Source: Candidatus Wallbacteria bacterium
GTDB lineage: Bacteria; Muiribacteriota; UBA6191; JACPRK01
Assembly (NCBI GenBank): GCA_016190005.1
Contig: JACPRK010000200.1
Location: 1-56,442 of the forward strand
DNA: 56,442 bases
Reading direction: 5' to 3'
Part shown: one piece after another, positions 1 to 7,130 of the stretch
How positions within the stretch are numbered: position 1 is the first letter of the stretch
Layout: every line of letters starts with the position of its first letter
The notes under the pieces: generated by a model
The model's input: only the letters and a program-made list of their open reading frames with translations
What the model was told of the DNA's origin: nothing
Databases searched by the model: none
Program-made: the position numbers and the translations under genes

Positions 1-1453
1 GCACGATCCAGTACCGCGTCTGAAGAGGCGGCATCCAGAGTTTCCCTTTGCCTTGCTCGAGCCAGAGGGAGACCAAGTCGAGGCGGCGCACGAGATCCGG
101 GTGAATGGGAGAGCGCATCCAGAACGGCCCCTCACGACCGCGCCAATCAAGCCAGGCCGCCAACCATCGGCGTGGCGTCAGGTCCAGAAACTGCTGCCGC
201 CCCCGAAGCAACCCTCTACCCAGCACGCCGCGAACCCCCAGGTGACGCAGTTGAACAGACAACGGTTGTGAGAAAAAATCGCCCTGCCAGGAGCTGCCAG
301 CATTGCCGGCCTGTCCCGAGAGCAACACTCGGTACCCACGCTCCTGCGCCTCGCGGTACAAGTCCAACATCCAATACACGTTCCCTGATGCGCGCATGGG
401 CTCATTCGTGGTGGCCAGTTGCCGGCGGATGGCCGCGATTGGACTGCTCATGCTGGCGGTTATCGGGACCAGGTCCACGTTGCCCGCGAACTCCGCCGTC
501 GCACGGGCATCGGGCAATTCGTCACCGAGTCCGTCTCGAAAGAAGCTCGTCGTGTCATGAGCCGGTGCCGAGGTGAAGGCCGCGATGCGTCGCCCAACGG
601 GTCGAACCAGGCCGGCGGCAGTCGCAGTGACAGAGCCGGAATCCAGGCCGCCGCTCAGCATGCAAGCCACTCGACCCCAGTCCGATGGCTCGCGTAAGCG
701 CTGGCGAACCGCGTCCGTGAACAGCTCTCGAAACGCTTCCACGTAGTCTTCGCGCCTGGCGAACCGTATCTCGGGCACGTCTTCCAGCCGCCAGTAGAGA
801 CGACTTGCTTGACTGTCGGAAGTGACCGTCAGACAATGCGCCGGGGGCAGGCGCCGAATGGTCGAGTGGACCGTGCGTTCGTCGTGAAAGTCCCGCCAGG
901 GCAGGAGAAGTTTCGCCAGGAACAGTTCGTCGAGCTGGGTCTGCTTCAGGTCCAGGGCGAGCAGTGCCCGCCGATCCGAGGCGAAGGCAAACAAATGCGG
1001 ACTGCAGTGGTAGTAGATGCCGGCACTTCCCAGGTGATCGCGCGCCAAGAAGAGACGGCGTTCGGAAGGATGCCAGGCTGCCAGCGACCAGTCACCGAAG
1101 ATCCTGTTCGGCGCTTCCTCCCCCCAGCAGAGATAAGCTCGCCTCATCAGCTCTGCATCGGAGAGCTGGCTGTTATCGCCGTCGAACCCGGTCTGCCGGA
1201 TCAGTTCCTCTCGATTGTCCAGTCTGCCCTGTGCCGTGAACGCGCACCCGCTGGCGGCATCGAAGGCCGGGAGTCTTTCATGGACTGACTCGACGGTGGC
1301 GAAGGTGCGAAGCTGCCCCAGGCCAGCGCATCCCTCCAGCCAAACGTCCCCTCCATCGCGGCCCCAGTAAGCCATCGCAGAGCGCATGGCCGCGAGCGAC
1401 GACTGCTGGACGCGAGCGCCATCTCGAAGAAAGATGCCGAAGATCCCGTTCAT
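1..1453 (-). CDS. Asparagine-synthetase-like amide synthetase, glutaminase Cys missing (C-terminus cut by window edge)
   Basis: Reads from an ATG at 1453 and runs off the left edge, so about 484 of the family's usual 550-650 residues are visible. The order is that of class II asparagine synthetases: an N-terminal Ntn-type glutamine amidotransferase domain (about 1-190, glutamine-site motif RLDNREEL at 77-84), then an AMP-forming domain with PP-loop SGGLDSGS at 267-274. The expected nucleophile Cys2 is Asn (start reads MNGIFGIF), so glutamine hydrolysis should be lost while the ATP half looks intact. Lasso-peptide cyclases (McjC type) belong to this family. With a PqqD-like protein, kinases and a sulfotransferase nearby, a RiPP cyclase is my preferred inference; ordinary amide synthesis is the alternative. 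It is transcribed divergently from the kinase at 1605. Confidence 0.85.
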   Translation of the reverse strand, partial: MNGIFGIFLRDGARVQQSSLAAMRSAMAYWGRDGGDVWLEGCAGLGQLRTFATVESVHERLPAFDAASGCAFTAQGRLDNREELIRQTGFDGDNSQLSDAELMRRAYLCWGEEAPNRIFGDWSLAAWHPSERRLFLARDHLGSAGIYYHCSPHLFAFASDRRALLALDLKQTQLDELFLAKLLLPWRDFHDERTVHSTIRRLPPAHCLTVTSDSQASRLYWRLEDVPEIRFARREDYVEAFRELFTDAVRQRLREPSDWGRVACMLSGGLDSGSVTATAAGLVRPVGRRIAAFTSAPAHDTTSFFRDGLGDELPDARATAEFAGNVDLVPITASMSSPIAAIRRQLATTNEPMRASGNVYWMLDLYREAQERGYRVLLSGQAGNAGSSWQGDFFSQPLSVQLRHLGVRGVLGRGLLRGRQQFLDLTPRRWLAAWLDWRGREGPFWMRSPIHPDLVRRLDLVSLWLEQGKGKLWMPPLQTRYWIV

Positions 1454-1604
1454 CGAATGGGGTTCACGTTTGCTGACGCCACTTGGGCGGCGCGCTGCCA
1501 GGCAAGGGTATCATGCCAGCACGATCCGAATACACATGACGAACCAATTCATCCAATCAGCCTCGAGCTTCGCGGCGGACTGACCCCCACAGGCGTAGGG
1601 CTCC

Positions 1605-2516
1605 GTGAAGATCCATCTGCACAGCGCCTTCGGTCTGGTCCTGTCCGTTCCGTTCGCGTGCCCCCTGGCCGCGCGGGCCCCGGAGGGTGCGTCACCCGAC
1701 GTTGTTGCCCGGTACGGTCCCGTGCCCGAACAGCTCGCCAATGCCGAGATCCGAACTCGCAACTGGCAGGCGGCTCCCGGCCGATTCCTGTTCGCACACT
1801 TGTCGGGCGCGGCGAGATTCCTCGTCGAGGACGGCTCCCGGATCACCATACAGCGGCTTCCCGGCAAGGCGAGCCCGATGCTCCAGTTCCAGTTCCTGGG
1901 CAGCGTGATGGCCGCCGTGCTTCGTCAGCGAGGCCTGCTGGCGTTGCACGCGATGGCCGCGGTTGCGCCTGCAGGCGCCATCATTGTCGCGGGTAATTCG
2001 GGCGCCGGCAAGTCGACGCTACTGGGGGCCCTGCTCGCACGAGGCTGCGCGATGCTTTCGGACGATCTCACGGCGCTCAGAAAAGGCGTCAATCAGTCCT
2101 TTGACGTGTTGCCCGGCGTACAGCGGTTGCACCTGCCCCTCGACTCCGCTCAACAGCTCGCGCACGACGTCTCGAGCTTCGCGCCTCATCCTCAGCGGCC
2201 GTCTAAGGCGGTCGTCCCTGCCTCCACCCTGATGGCGAAGGACTCCACGCCCCTGGCTGCGCTCTACCTGCTCAGGCCGCACTCCGGTGCCACACTCGAG
2301 ATTGAGTGGCTCGAAGGTAGTGCGAAGTTCTTGCCCTTGCATGCGAACCTCTATACGCCGAGACTCGCGGAGATGACCCCTGGCAGCTTCCCCCAGCTTG
2401 CCGCCCTGGCGGCCTCCGTGCCCATCATTTCAATCCGGCGGCCCCAGGGGCGCTGGTCGGCTGAAGAGTTGGCCGAGGCCGTGCTGAGTCAGGTGCCATT
2501 TCGGCGTTCTGGATAG
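1605..2516 (+). CDS. HPr-kinase-like (HprK-related) P-loop kinase, first copy
   Basis: 303 residues from a GTG start preceded by a TAGGG stretch. The N-terminus (SAFGLVLS at 7-14) fits the short conserved lead of HprK-related kinases found in peptide-tailoring clusters. A basic/aromatic segment around 53-80 is followed by the LLALHA motif (111-116), Walker A GNSGAGKST (130-138) and the acidic LSDDLTAL motif (151-158). This family uses the HprK fold to phosphorylate proteins or peptides; the lasso-peptide kinases of paeninodin type, which modify the precursor C-terminus, are the nearest precedent. Divergent neighbour of the synthetase-like gene. A substrate cannot be read from the sequence. 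Confidence 0.82.
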   Translation: MKIHLHSAFGLVLSVPFACPLAARAPEGASPDVVARYGPVPEQLANAEIRTRNWQAAPGRFLFAHLSGAARFLVEDGSRITIQRLPGKASPMLQFQFLGSVMAAVLRQRGLLALHAMAAVAPAGAIIVAGNSGAGKSTLLGALLARGCAMLSDDLTALRKGVNQSFDVLPGVQRLHLPLDSAQQLAHDVSSFAPHPQRPSKAVVPASTLMAKDSTPLAALYLLRPHSGATLEIEWLEGSAKFLPLHANLYTPRLAEMTPGSFPQLAALAASVPIISIRRPQGRWSAEELAEAVLSQVPFRRSG

Positions 2517-2531
2517 GCAGCCAGTTCAAAG

Positions 2532-3041
2532 TCACCCGGGCGTCCCGCGCGGTGAACGCTGCATTGCACGGTAAACCTCGGATTCACCCGTGTGTCGAAA
2601 CCCGAGCCTCGAGTACAGTCTCGAAGCCGGATTGTTGCGCTCGACGTGAAGGGAAATGGCGACACCCTTCGCGTCGGCTTCCTCGAGCAAATCCTGCAGG
2701 AGCCGCGAACCAACGCCCTTACCGCGAAACTCAGGCAACAGCGAGATATCGATGATGTGGATACGCTCACCCTGACGATCCACATACAAGCGACCGGCCG
2801 GGCAATCGTCGACGAGGATCACCGCGAAGTCGGCCTGAGGATACTTGACTCGATACTGCCTGTCCTGCAGGTCGAATTGCATCCGTAAGAAAGCCTCAAT
2901 CGTCTGCTGGGGCCAACCGGTCACTGATAACTCGTCCAGTCGCGTCGAACTGTAGACGTGGGCCAAGAAGTCTCTGTCGTCGGACCCGACGGGCCGAAGG
3001 CTGACTCGCGAGACCTTGAGTGGACTGACCTTGAAGGCCAT
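2532..3041 (-). CDS. GNAT-family N-acetyltransferase
   Basis: 169 residues from the ATG at 3041. A longer reading to 3146 would overlap the upstream gene and adds only low-complexity residues, so I chose the internal start. The acetyl-CoA pyrophosphate loop RGKGVG is at about 106-111, after the beta-strand IIDISLLPEF, and the C-terminal NNPASRLYSRLGF segment is typical of GNAT enzymes. It transfers an acetyl group to an unknown amine. It is the last gene of the operon with three tail-collar proteins (58-base gap) and converges on the first kinase with 15 bases between stops. It may modify the collar proteins, the peptide product, or something unrelated. Confidence 0.8.
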   Translation of the reverse strand: MAFKVSPLKVSRVSLRPVGSDDRDFLAHVYSSTRLDELSVTGWPQQTIEAFLRMQFDLQDRQYRVKYPQADFAVILVDDCPAGRLYVDRQGERIHIIDISLLPEFRGKGVGSRLLQDLLEEADAKGVAISLHVERNNPASRLYSRLGFRHTGESEVYRAMQRSPRGTPG

Positions 3042-3099
3042 ATCGGAACTCGTCAACGGATCGGGCCGAGTTCGACAGGCTCCGGACCACCGCGTGTGG

Positions 3100-3651
3100 T
3101 CAAGGTTTCTGAGGCCACTCTCCTTCGGTCGCGATGAAGAAGGCAACGGTCAGCAAGGGCTGCCGGTTCTCATGGGCAGAGGGAGTCTGAGTGCCCGAGG
3201 CTGCCAAAGCCTCGGGGGCCAGGGGCACGAGGGGATCGCCTGACGCGTACGGCAAGTAGACACCCGTGTTGGGTCTGAACGCCAGGTAGTTGTTGGCCGG
3301 CGTCGGCGTCGTTCCCTTCTGCTGCTGCGAGACAATGACATCATGGTTGTGGCTCGGGAACTGTGCCATGGTCAAAGAGACACTTGCTTCCCCGCCGTTT
3401 TGACCAACCTTGCGCGGCGTCAAGATGGGACCCTGGCCCGAGCCCATGGGCGCCCGATCTCTCAGGTCTGGAACGCCAAAGGTGGTCTTTCCGTCGCCGC
3501 CGTAGATTGTACCCAGGAGCGCGGCCAGTGCCTGGTACTGCTGGATCTGCAGCAATTGCCCATTGCACGGCACCCAACCGACGAATCCGGTAGCGAAGCC
3601 AGGGGCGGAGTAGGGGAAAATTCGAATTTCTCCAACGAATTGATCGGACAT
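3100..3651 (-). CDS. Phage tail-collar-domain (MdpB-like) protein, third of three
   Basis: 183 residues. The N-terminus (VGEIRIFPYS), the central YGGDGKTTFGVPDLRDRAP segment and the C-terminal LTVAFFIATEGEWP are the hallmarks of the tail-collar domain, as in microcystin-dependent protein MdpB. In phages this domain forms a trimeric fibre or collar tip; chromosomal copies are small, and their function is poorly known. No signal peptide or membrane segment is visible. It lies 26 bases downstream of the second copy in the same operon. The three copies share layout but differ strongly in sequence, so they are old paralogues, possibly forming a heteromer (inference). Confidence 0.85.
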   Translation of the reverse strand: MSDQFVGEIRIFPYSAPGFATGFVGWVPCNGQLLQIQQYQALAALLGTIYGGDGKTTFGVPDLRDRAPMGSGQGPILTPRKVGQNGGEASVSLTMAQFPSHNHDVIVSQQQKGTTPTPANNYLAFRPNTGVYLPYASGDPLVPLAPEALAASGTQTPSAHENRQPLLTVAFFIATEGEWPQKP

Positions 3652-3677
3652 AGGCGTTCAGCGGCGCTATTGAGGCC

Positions 3678-4190
3678 TCATGGCCTGGAAGGATAGAGGC
3701 CGTTACAGCAGATGATGAAGTTGACACACAGAAACGGCATCACATTGTCGTGTGGCAGTCCCTGCCCGGCCTGGGACACGGTATCTGCCAAAGGAACCAG
3801 CTTGGTGGTGACAGTATCGTAGAGCCCCGTCGCCTGGGCGAGGATCTGCCCTTGCGGGGAGGACGTGGTCGCGCTCGCAGATGATGCCTGTAGAGCATGC
3901 GTATGAGAAGGGAGCCCAGCCATTGGAACGGCCACGGTCTCCGAGCCGGTCGACTGTCCCAGAACACGGGGTGTGAGTTTGGTTCCCTGTCCCTGGCCCA
4001 TGGGAAGCCGTCCACGCAGATCGGGCAGGTTGAAAGTGGTCGTTCCATCGCCCCCATAGGTCGTGCCGATGAGGCTGTAAAGCACCTGATACGCCTGTAT
4101 GCTCTGGGCACTGCCGTCGCACAGCAGCCAGTTGACAGGAGCGTAAGTACCTGCGAACATCCGGATTTCGCCGACGAATGCCTCGCTCAT
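3678..4190 (-). CDS. Phage tail-collar-domain (MdpB-like) protein, second of three
   Basis: 170 residues. The start VGEIRMFAGTYAPVNWLLCDG, the central TYGGDGTTTFNLPDLRGRLPMG and the C-terminal NVMPFLCVNFIICCNG match the tail-collar fold closely; this copy is the most canonical of the three. Between the collar motif and the end is a short Ala/Ser-rich segment followed by a hydrophilic loop, the part that varies between the copies. It sits four bases after the first copy and 26 before the third. No other structural phage gene (capsid, portal, terminase, tape measure) occurs in the window, so this is not a prophage. Confidence 0.87.
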   Translation of the reverse strand: MSEAFVGEIRMFAGTYAPVNWLLCDGSAQSIQAYQVLYSLIGTTYGGDGTTTFNLPDLRGRLPMGQGQGTKLTPRVLGQSTGSETVAVPMAGLPSHTHALQASSASATTSSPQGQILAQATGLYDTVTTKLVPLADTVSQAGQGLPHDNVMPFLCVNFIICCNGLYPSRP

Positions 4191-4194
4191 GGGA

Positions 4195-4743
4195 TCAGTT
4201 CCTCATAGGGTAGCTGCCTTGGATTGCAATGCAGAAGTTCAAGACCAGGCTGGGTTGCATGTTGTTGTGGCCTTCATTGCCGCCCGTGGCACTCACGGCA
4301 CTCGCGCCCATGGCGACAGTTGGAGTGCTCGGTGGGCCGTAGAGCGAGATGGGCACTGGGGTCGGCGGCGTTGGAGTGGTAATCTGGACTACGTTCGCAA
4401 CGACCGGCTCGCTGGACGGATTCACTTTGGTGCCATTGCTCGATGAACCGCTGGCCTGGTGCGTGTGCTGCGGGAGATTGACGACGGTCAATTGCACCTG
4501 CTCCGCACCCGCCTGTTGTGCTTGCCGGTAACTGTAGGTCGGACCCGGACACACCGGGACGCGCCCTCGAAGGTCCGGCAGCGCAAAGGTCGTCTTCCCG
4601 TCGCCCCCATAAGTACTTCCAATCAGGGAAAACAAGGCCTGATTCTGATTGACAGGAAGCAACGAGCCATCACAGAGGTGCCAGTACTGCGGGTTGAATC
4701 CGAATGCGAATAGCCGAATCTCACCAAGATATGGATCCGCCAT
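4195..4743 (-). CDS. Phage tail-collar-domain (MdpB-like) protein, first of three
   Basis: 182 residues, first gene of the minus-strand operon, 67 bases downstream of the predicted transcription start. It carries the collar motif (TYGGDGKTTFALPDLRGRVP) and the C-terminal NNMQPSLVLNFCIAIQG block. A Pro/Thr/Val-rich insert at about 110-145 may be a flexible or exposed loop. The operon lies in the space between two plus-strand HprK-like kinase genes, so the modified-peptide genes and the collar genes probably moved together. A role as a secreted or surface-displayed fibre is an inference only. Confidence 0.86.
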   Translation of the reverse strand: MADPYLGEIRLFAFGFNPQYWHLCDGSLLPVNQNQALFSLIGSTYGGDGKTTFALPDLRGRVPVCPGPTYSYRQAQQAGAEQVQLTVVNLPQHTHQASGSSSNGTKVNPSSEPVVANVVQITTPTPPTPVPISLYGPPSTPTVAMGASAVSATGGNEGHNNMQPSLVLNFCIAIQGSYPMRN

Positions 4744-4816
4744 GCATCACCCCGGCGCTGCGGGCGCCCTCTTCGATTGTTGGACCGACCACTAACGAAT
4801 AGTGTAGTTTGATGAC

Positions 4817-4845
4817 AGTATGCGCGGGCGAGATTGGCTCGTCAA
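4817..4845 (-). promoter_or_regulatory. Predicted sigma-70-type promoter of the tail-collar operon
   Basis: On the minus strand, TTGACG (4845-4840), a 17-base spacer and CATACT (4822-4817) match a -35/-10 pair. The start would fall near 4810, leaving a leader of about 67 bases before the first collar gene. The same stretch lies just upstream of the plus-strand kinase at 4869, so the two units are divergent. Confidence 0.5.
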
Positions 4846-4868
4846 GAACTCTGAGGAAAAGGTCGTAA

Positions 4869-5723
4869 GTGCTACCCAGTTTTGTCGAGCCGGCTGAGAT
4901 CGTTCGAACTCCGGTCGCAAGCTCTCTTCCAGAGGCCACGGTTCAGGGTGCTCTGTGGCAAGCGGGTACTCGGAGCTTCCTTCTCGAGGTCCCGGGCATC
5001 GCCCGCTATCTAGTATCGGACGGGAAGCGAATCGCGATCGAATCGGCGCCCGGGGCCGACGAGACGCAGGTCGAGTACTTTCTGCGCAAGACGCCCCTGG
5101 CCGCGATGCTCTACCAGCGGGGAATGCTCGTTTTCCATGCCGCGGCCGCGGCGACGCCGCAAGGGGCCGTGCTCATAGCCGGGGACTCGGCCTGCGGCAA
5201 GTCGACGATCTTGGCGGCCCTGCTCGCAGCTGGGAGGGCCCTACTCGCGGACGACCTGGACCCGGTGCGTATTGACGATGTCGGCGAGGCTTTCTCTTTG
5301 CCCACCTCGGGTGAAGTCGTTCTCTGGCAACGGTCGCTAGACATTCTGGGAGCTGTGTCGCCGGAACCTTGGCGACTTCGTCCAACCTGGCGACCGAACC
5401 GTCAGGTTGCCGATTTCAGAGATCGGCTGGCTGGCACTCTCGTTCCGCTCCGGGCGGCGATTTGCCTGAAGCCTCGCTCCGATGGCACGCATAAAGTCGA
5501 TGTCATTCAGGGCTGGAGACGTCTCGCCTGGCTGGGCGGCATCACCTACAACTATCGAGTTCTCGAGGCGCTGGCACCGCCGCTCGCGTACTTTCGATGT
5601 GCTGCGGCCCTGGGCAGGGCGGTGGAGTGTAAGACGCTCCACTATCCCCTTGGCGAGCGTGGCCTCGAGATGCTATCCGCGAAGTTGATTGGCGCACTCA
5701 CGGGCCTCGATGCACGGAAGTGA
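4869..5723 (+). CDS. HPr-kinase-like P-loop kinase, second copy, short N-terminus
   Basis: 284 residues. The reading frame opens with GTG at 4869 directly behind an in-frame TAA, so the protein cannot start further upstream. It has the WQAG..SFLLEVPGIARY segment (30-47), GMLVFHA (85-91), Walker A GDSACGKST (105-113) and LLADDL (125-130). Compared with the first kinase it lacks about 24 N-terminal residues, including the conserved AFGL-type strand. The bases just upstream in another frame read YARARLARQEL, faintly like that missing strand, so a 5' frameshift is possible but unproven. It is followed by the sulfotransferase, 20 bases after the stop, suggesting co-transcription. The substrate is unknown. 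Confidence 0.78.
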   Translation: MLPSFVEPAEIVRTPVASSLPEATVQGALWQAGTRSFLLEVPGIARYLVSDGKRIAIESAPGADETQVEYFLRKTPLAAMLYQRGMLVFHAAAAATPQGAVLIAGDSACGKSTILAALLAAGRALLADDLDPVRIDDVGEAFSLPTSGEVVLWQRSLDILGAVSPEPWRLRPTWRPNRQVADFRDRLAGTLVPLRAAICLKPRSDGTHKVDVIQGWRRLAWLGGITYNYRVLEALAPPLAYFRCAAALGRAVECKTLHYPLGERGLEMLSAKLIGALTGLDARK

Positions 5724-5743
5724 CCTGCCCTGGAGCCCTAGAT

Positions 5744-6598
5744 ATGTCCCAGATCGTCTGGCTAGCGTCCTATCCCAAGTCCGGCAACACGTGGGTTCGG
5801 GCCTTTCTCACCAACTACCTGTCCGGCGATGCCCAGCCGGCTGCTATCGACTCGCTCGATGTCGGGGTGATTGCCTCATCCCGCAATTGCTTCGACGAAT
5901 GGGTGGGCGTCGAAGCTGCGGAGCTGGACGACCCTCTGGTGAACAGGATTCGTCCCGCGGTCTACCGCGCCATGGCGCGCAACGCTTCGACGACACTCTT
6001 CCTGAAGGTGCACGACGCGTGGTCCCTCACGGATAGAGCAGAGAGCTTGTTTCCGGCGGATGTCACTCGGTGCGCGATTTACATCGTGCGCAACCCGCTC
6101 GATGTCGCGGTCTCAGCCGCGCACCACAATGGCTCCAGTCTGCTCGAATCTGTGGGCAACTTGTGTGACAGATTCCACGCGCTCGGGCGTTCCGAACGGG
6201 GGGTGCGTTCCCAGCTGCCGGCCACTCTGCGCTGCTGGAGCGGACACGTCAGAAGCTGGCTCGAAGAGTCCGCCCTCCCCGTGCACCCGGTTCGATACGA
6301 AGACTTGCTCGACCATCCGGAAGAGACTTTCGGTGCCCTGGTGTGTGCAGCAGGATTGCCCCATGACTCGGCGCGACTGCGTGTGGCGATTGCCAACTCC
6401 CGGTTCACGGAGCTTGCAGGGCAGGAGAGAGCTCGGGGTTTTCATGAGCGTCTCGAGGTCGCCTCGGCCCCGTTCTTCAGGCGCGGAAAGGCGGGCACCT
6501 GGCGAGATGAGCTTCCGCCGGAACTGGTGTCGCGCTTGCTGGAGGCGCACGGGGAGATGATGATCCGGCTCGGGTACGAGATCTCCCGCGTCCCTTGA
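5744..6598 (+). CDS. PAPS-dependent sulfotransferase
   Basis: 284 residues from the ATG at 5744, which has a GGAG element eight bases upstream; the GTG at 5720 lacks one. The 5'-phosphosulfate loop SYPKSGNTW (9-17) and the 3'-phosphate-binding strand VRNPLDVAVS (115-124) are both intact, with a possible catalytic Lys/His pair in FLKVHDA (86-92). The C-terminal GTWRDELPPEL..GEMMIRLGY is the usual end of the family. It transfers sulfate from PAPS to a hydroxyl or amine. Placed between a kinase and a PqqD-like protein, it probably tailors the same product (inference). An unrelated small-molecule or carbohydrate substrate is the alternative. Confidence 0.88.
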   Translation: MSQIVWLASYPKSGNTWVRAFLTNYLSGDAQPAAIDSLDVGVIASSRNCFDEWVGVEAAELDDPLVNRIRPAVYRAMARNASTTLFLKVHDAWSLTDRAESLFPADVTRCAIYIVRNPLDVAVSAAHHNGSSLLESVGNLCDRFHALGRSERGVRSQLPATLRCWSGHVRSWLEESALPVHPVRYEDLLDHPEETFGALVCAAGLPHDSARLRVAIANSRFTELAGQERARGFHERLEVASAPFFRRGKAGTWRDELPPELVSRLLEAHGEMMIRLGYEISRVP

Positions 6599-6599
6599 T

Positions 6600-6628
6600 T
6601 TGACAGTCTCTCCAGGCTCGACTAGGCT
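6600..6628 (+). promoter_or_regulatory. Predicted sigma-70 promoter of the PqqD-like gene (leaderless)
   Basis: TTGACA (6600-6605), a 17-base spacer and TAGGCT (6623-6628) form an almost ideal promoter. Only nine bases separate the -10 box from the ATG at 6638, so the transcript should start at or within about three bases of the start codon. Confidence 0.65.
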
Positions 6629-6637
6629 GCCGCCGAC

Positions 6638-6940
6638 ATGACACCAACCGACCGCTTCACATCCAACTCCATGGTCGAGCGTGGCGACCGCGTGGCCGTC
6701 GAGGAGATCGACGGCGACCTTCTCATGGCTGCCCCCGAGGCCGGGGATTACTACGGCATCAGCGCAACGGCAAAGCGCATCTGGGAGCTGCTGGAGCAGC
6801 CTGTGACGGTCGACGAGTTGTGCGCGAAACTCGCGTCCGAGTACGACGGCGACCTCGAGGAGATTCGAAGGGAAGCGCTCGAGTTCCTCGGCGAGTTGCT
6901 GCATCACGGCCTGATCCGCGTGGTCGAGACCGAGCCGTAG
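6638..6940 (+). CDS. PqqD-like RiPP recognition element protein
   Basis: 100 residues, the usual size of a stand-alone PqqD-family peptide chaperone. Visible family features are the beta-hairpin (VAVEEIDGDLLMAAPEAGDYYGIS, about 18-41), the helix start ATAKRIWELLEQPVTVDELC, and a C-terminal winged-helix part ending in LLHHGLIRV. Such proteins bind leader peptides and deliver them to modifying enzymes; in split lasso clusters they are called B1. It has its own strong promoter directly upstream and follows the sulfotransferase on the same strand. It is the best evidence here that a ribosomally made peptide is involved. No precursor gene was recognised within 200 bases on either side. Confidence 0.85.
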   Translation: MTPTDRFTSNSMVERGDRVAVEEIDGDLLMAAPEAGDYYGISATAKRIWELLEQPVTVDELCAKLASEYDGDLEEIRREALEFLGELLHHGLIRVVETEP

Positions 6941-7130
6941 CGGGGCAGAGGCCGGCAACGGCCCTCGGCGGGAGTCCTTGCGAATGCAGCCGCCTCGTGA
7001 GAGCGAATCACTTTTCTCTTGGTGGCCCGCCACAAACTGGGTATGCTTCCATCACGGTAATCCAAAGCACGCAATCCATCGTTCATACCAGCCCCCGACG
7101 ACCTCCCGAACTTCTTGAGAGGAGCCCAGC

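Noticed and set aside
1502-1518. Sigma-54-like TGGCA...TTGC sequence upstream of the synthetase gene
   Set aside because: The GG and GC elements are 14 rather than 12 bases apart on the minus strand, which does not fit a -24/-12 promoter.
1386-1583. Short plus-strand ORF ending in MTNQFIQSASSFAAD as a lasso precursor
   Set aside because: It overlaps the synthetase gene antisense, has no leader or core features, no ribosome site before the internal ATG, and no Gly/Ala/Ser/Cys plus acidic ring residue at the right spacing.
3100-4743. Prophage or tailocin
   Set aside because: Only collar-domain genes are present; no sheath, tube, baseplate, lysis or packaging genes in the window.
4820-4897. 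25-residue ORF before the second kinase as precursor peptide
   Set aside because: It overlaps the predicted promoter and the kinase start, has no ribosome site and no recognisable core.
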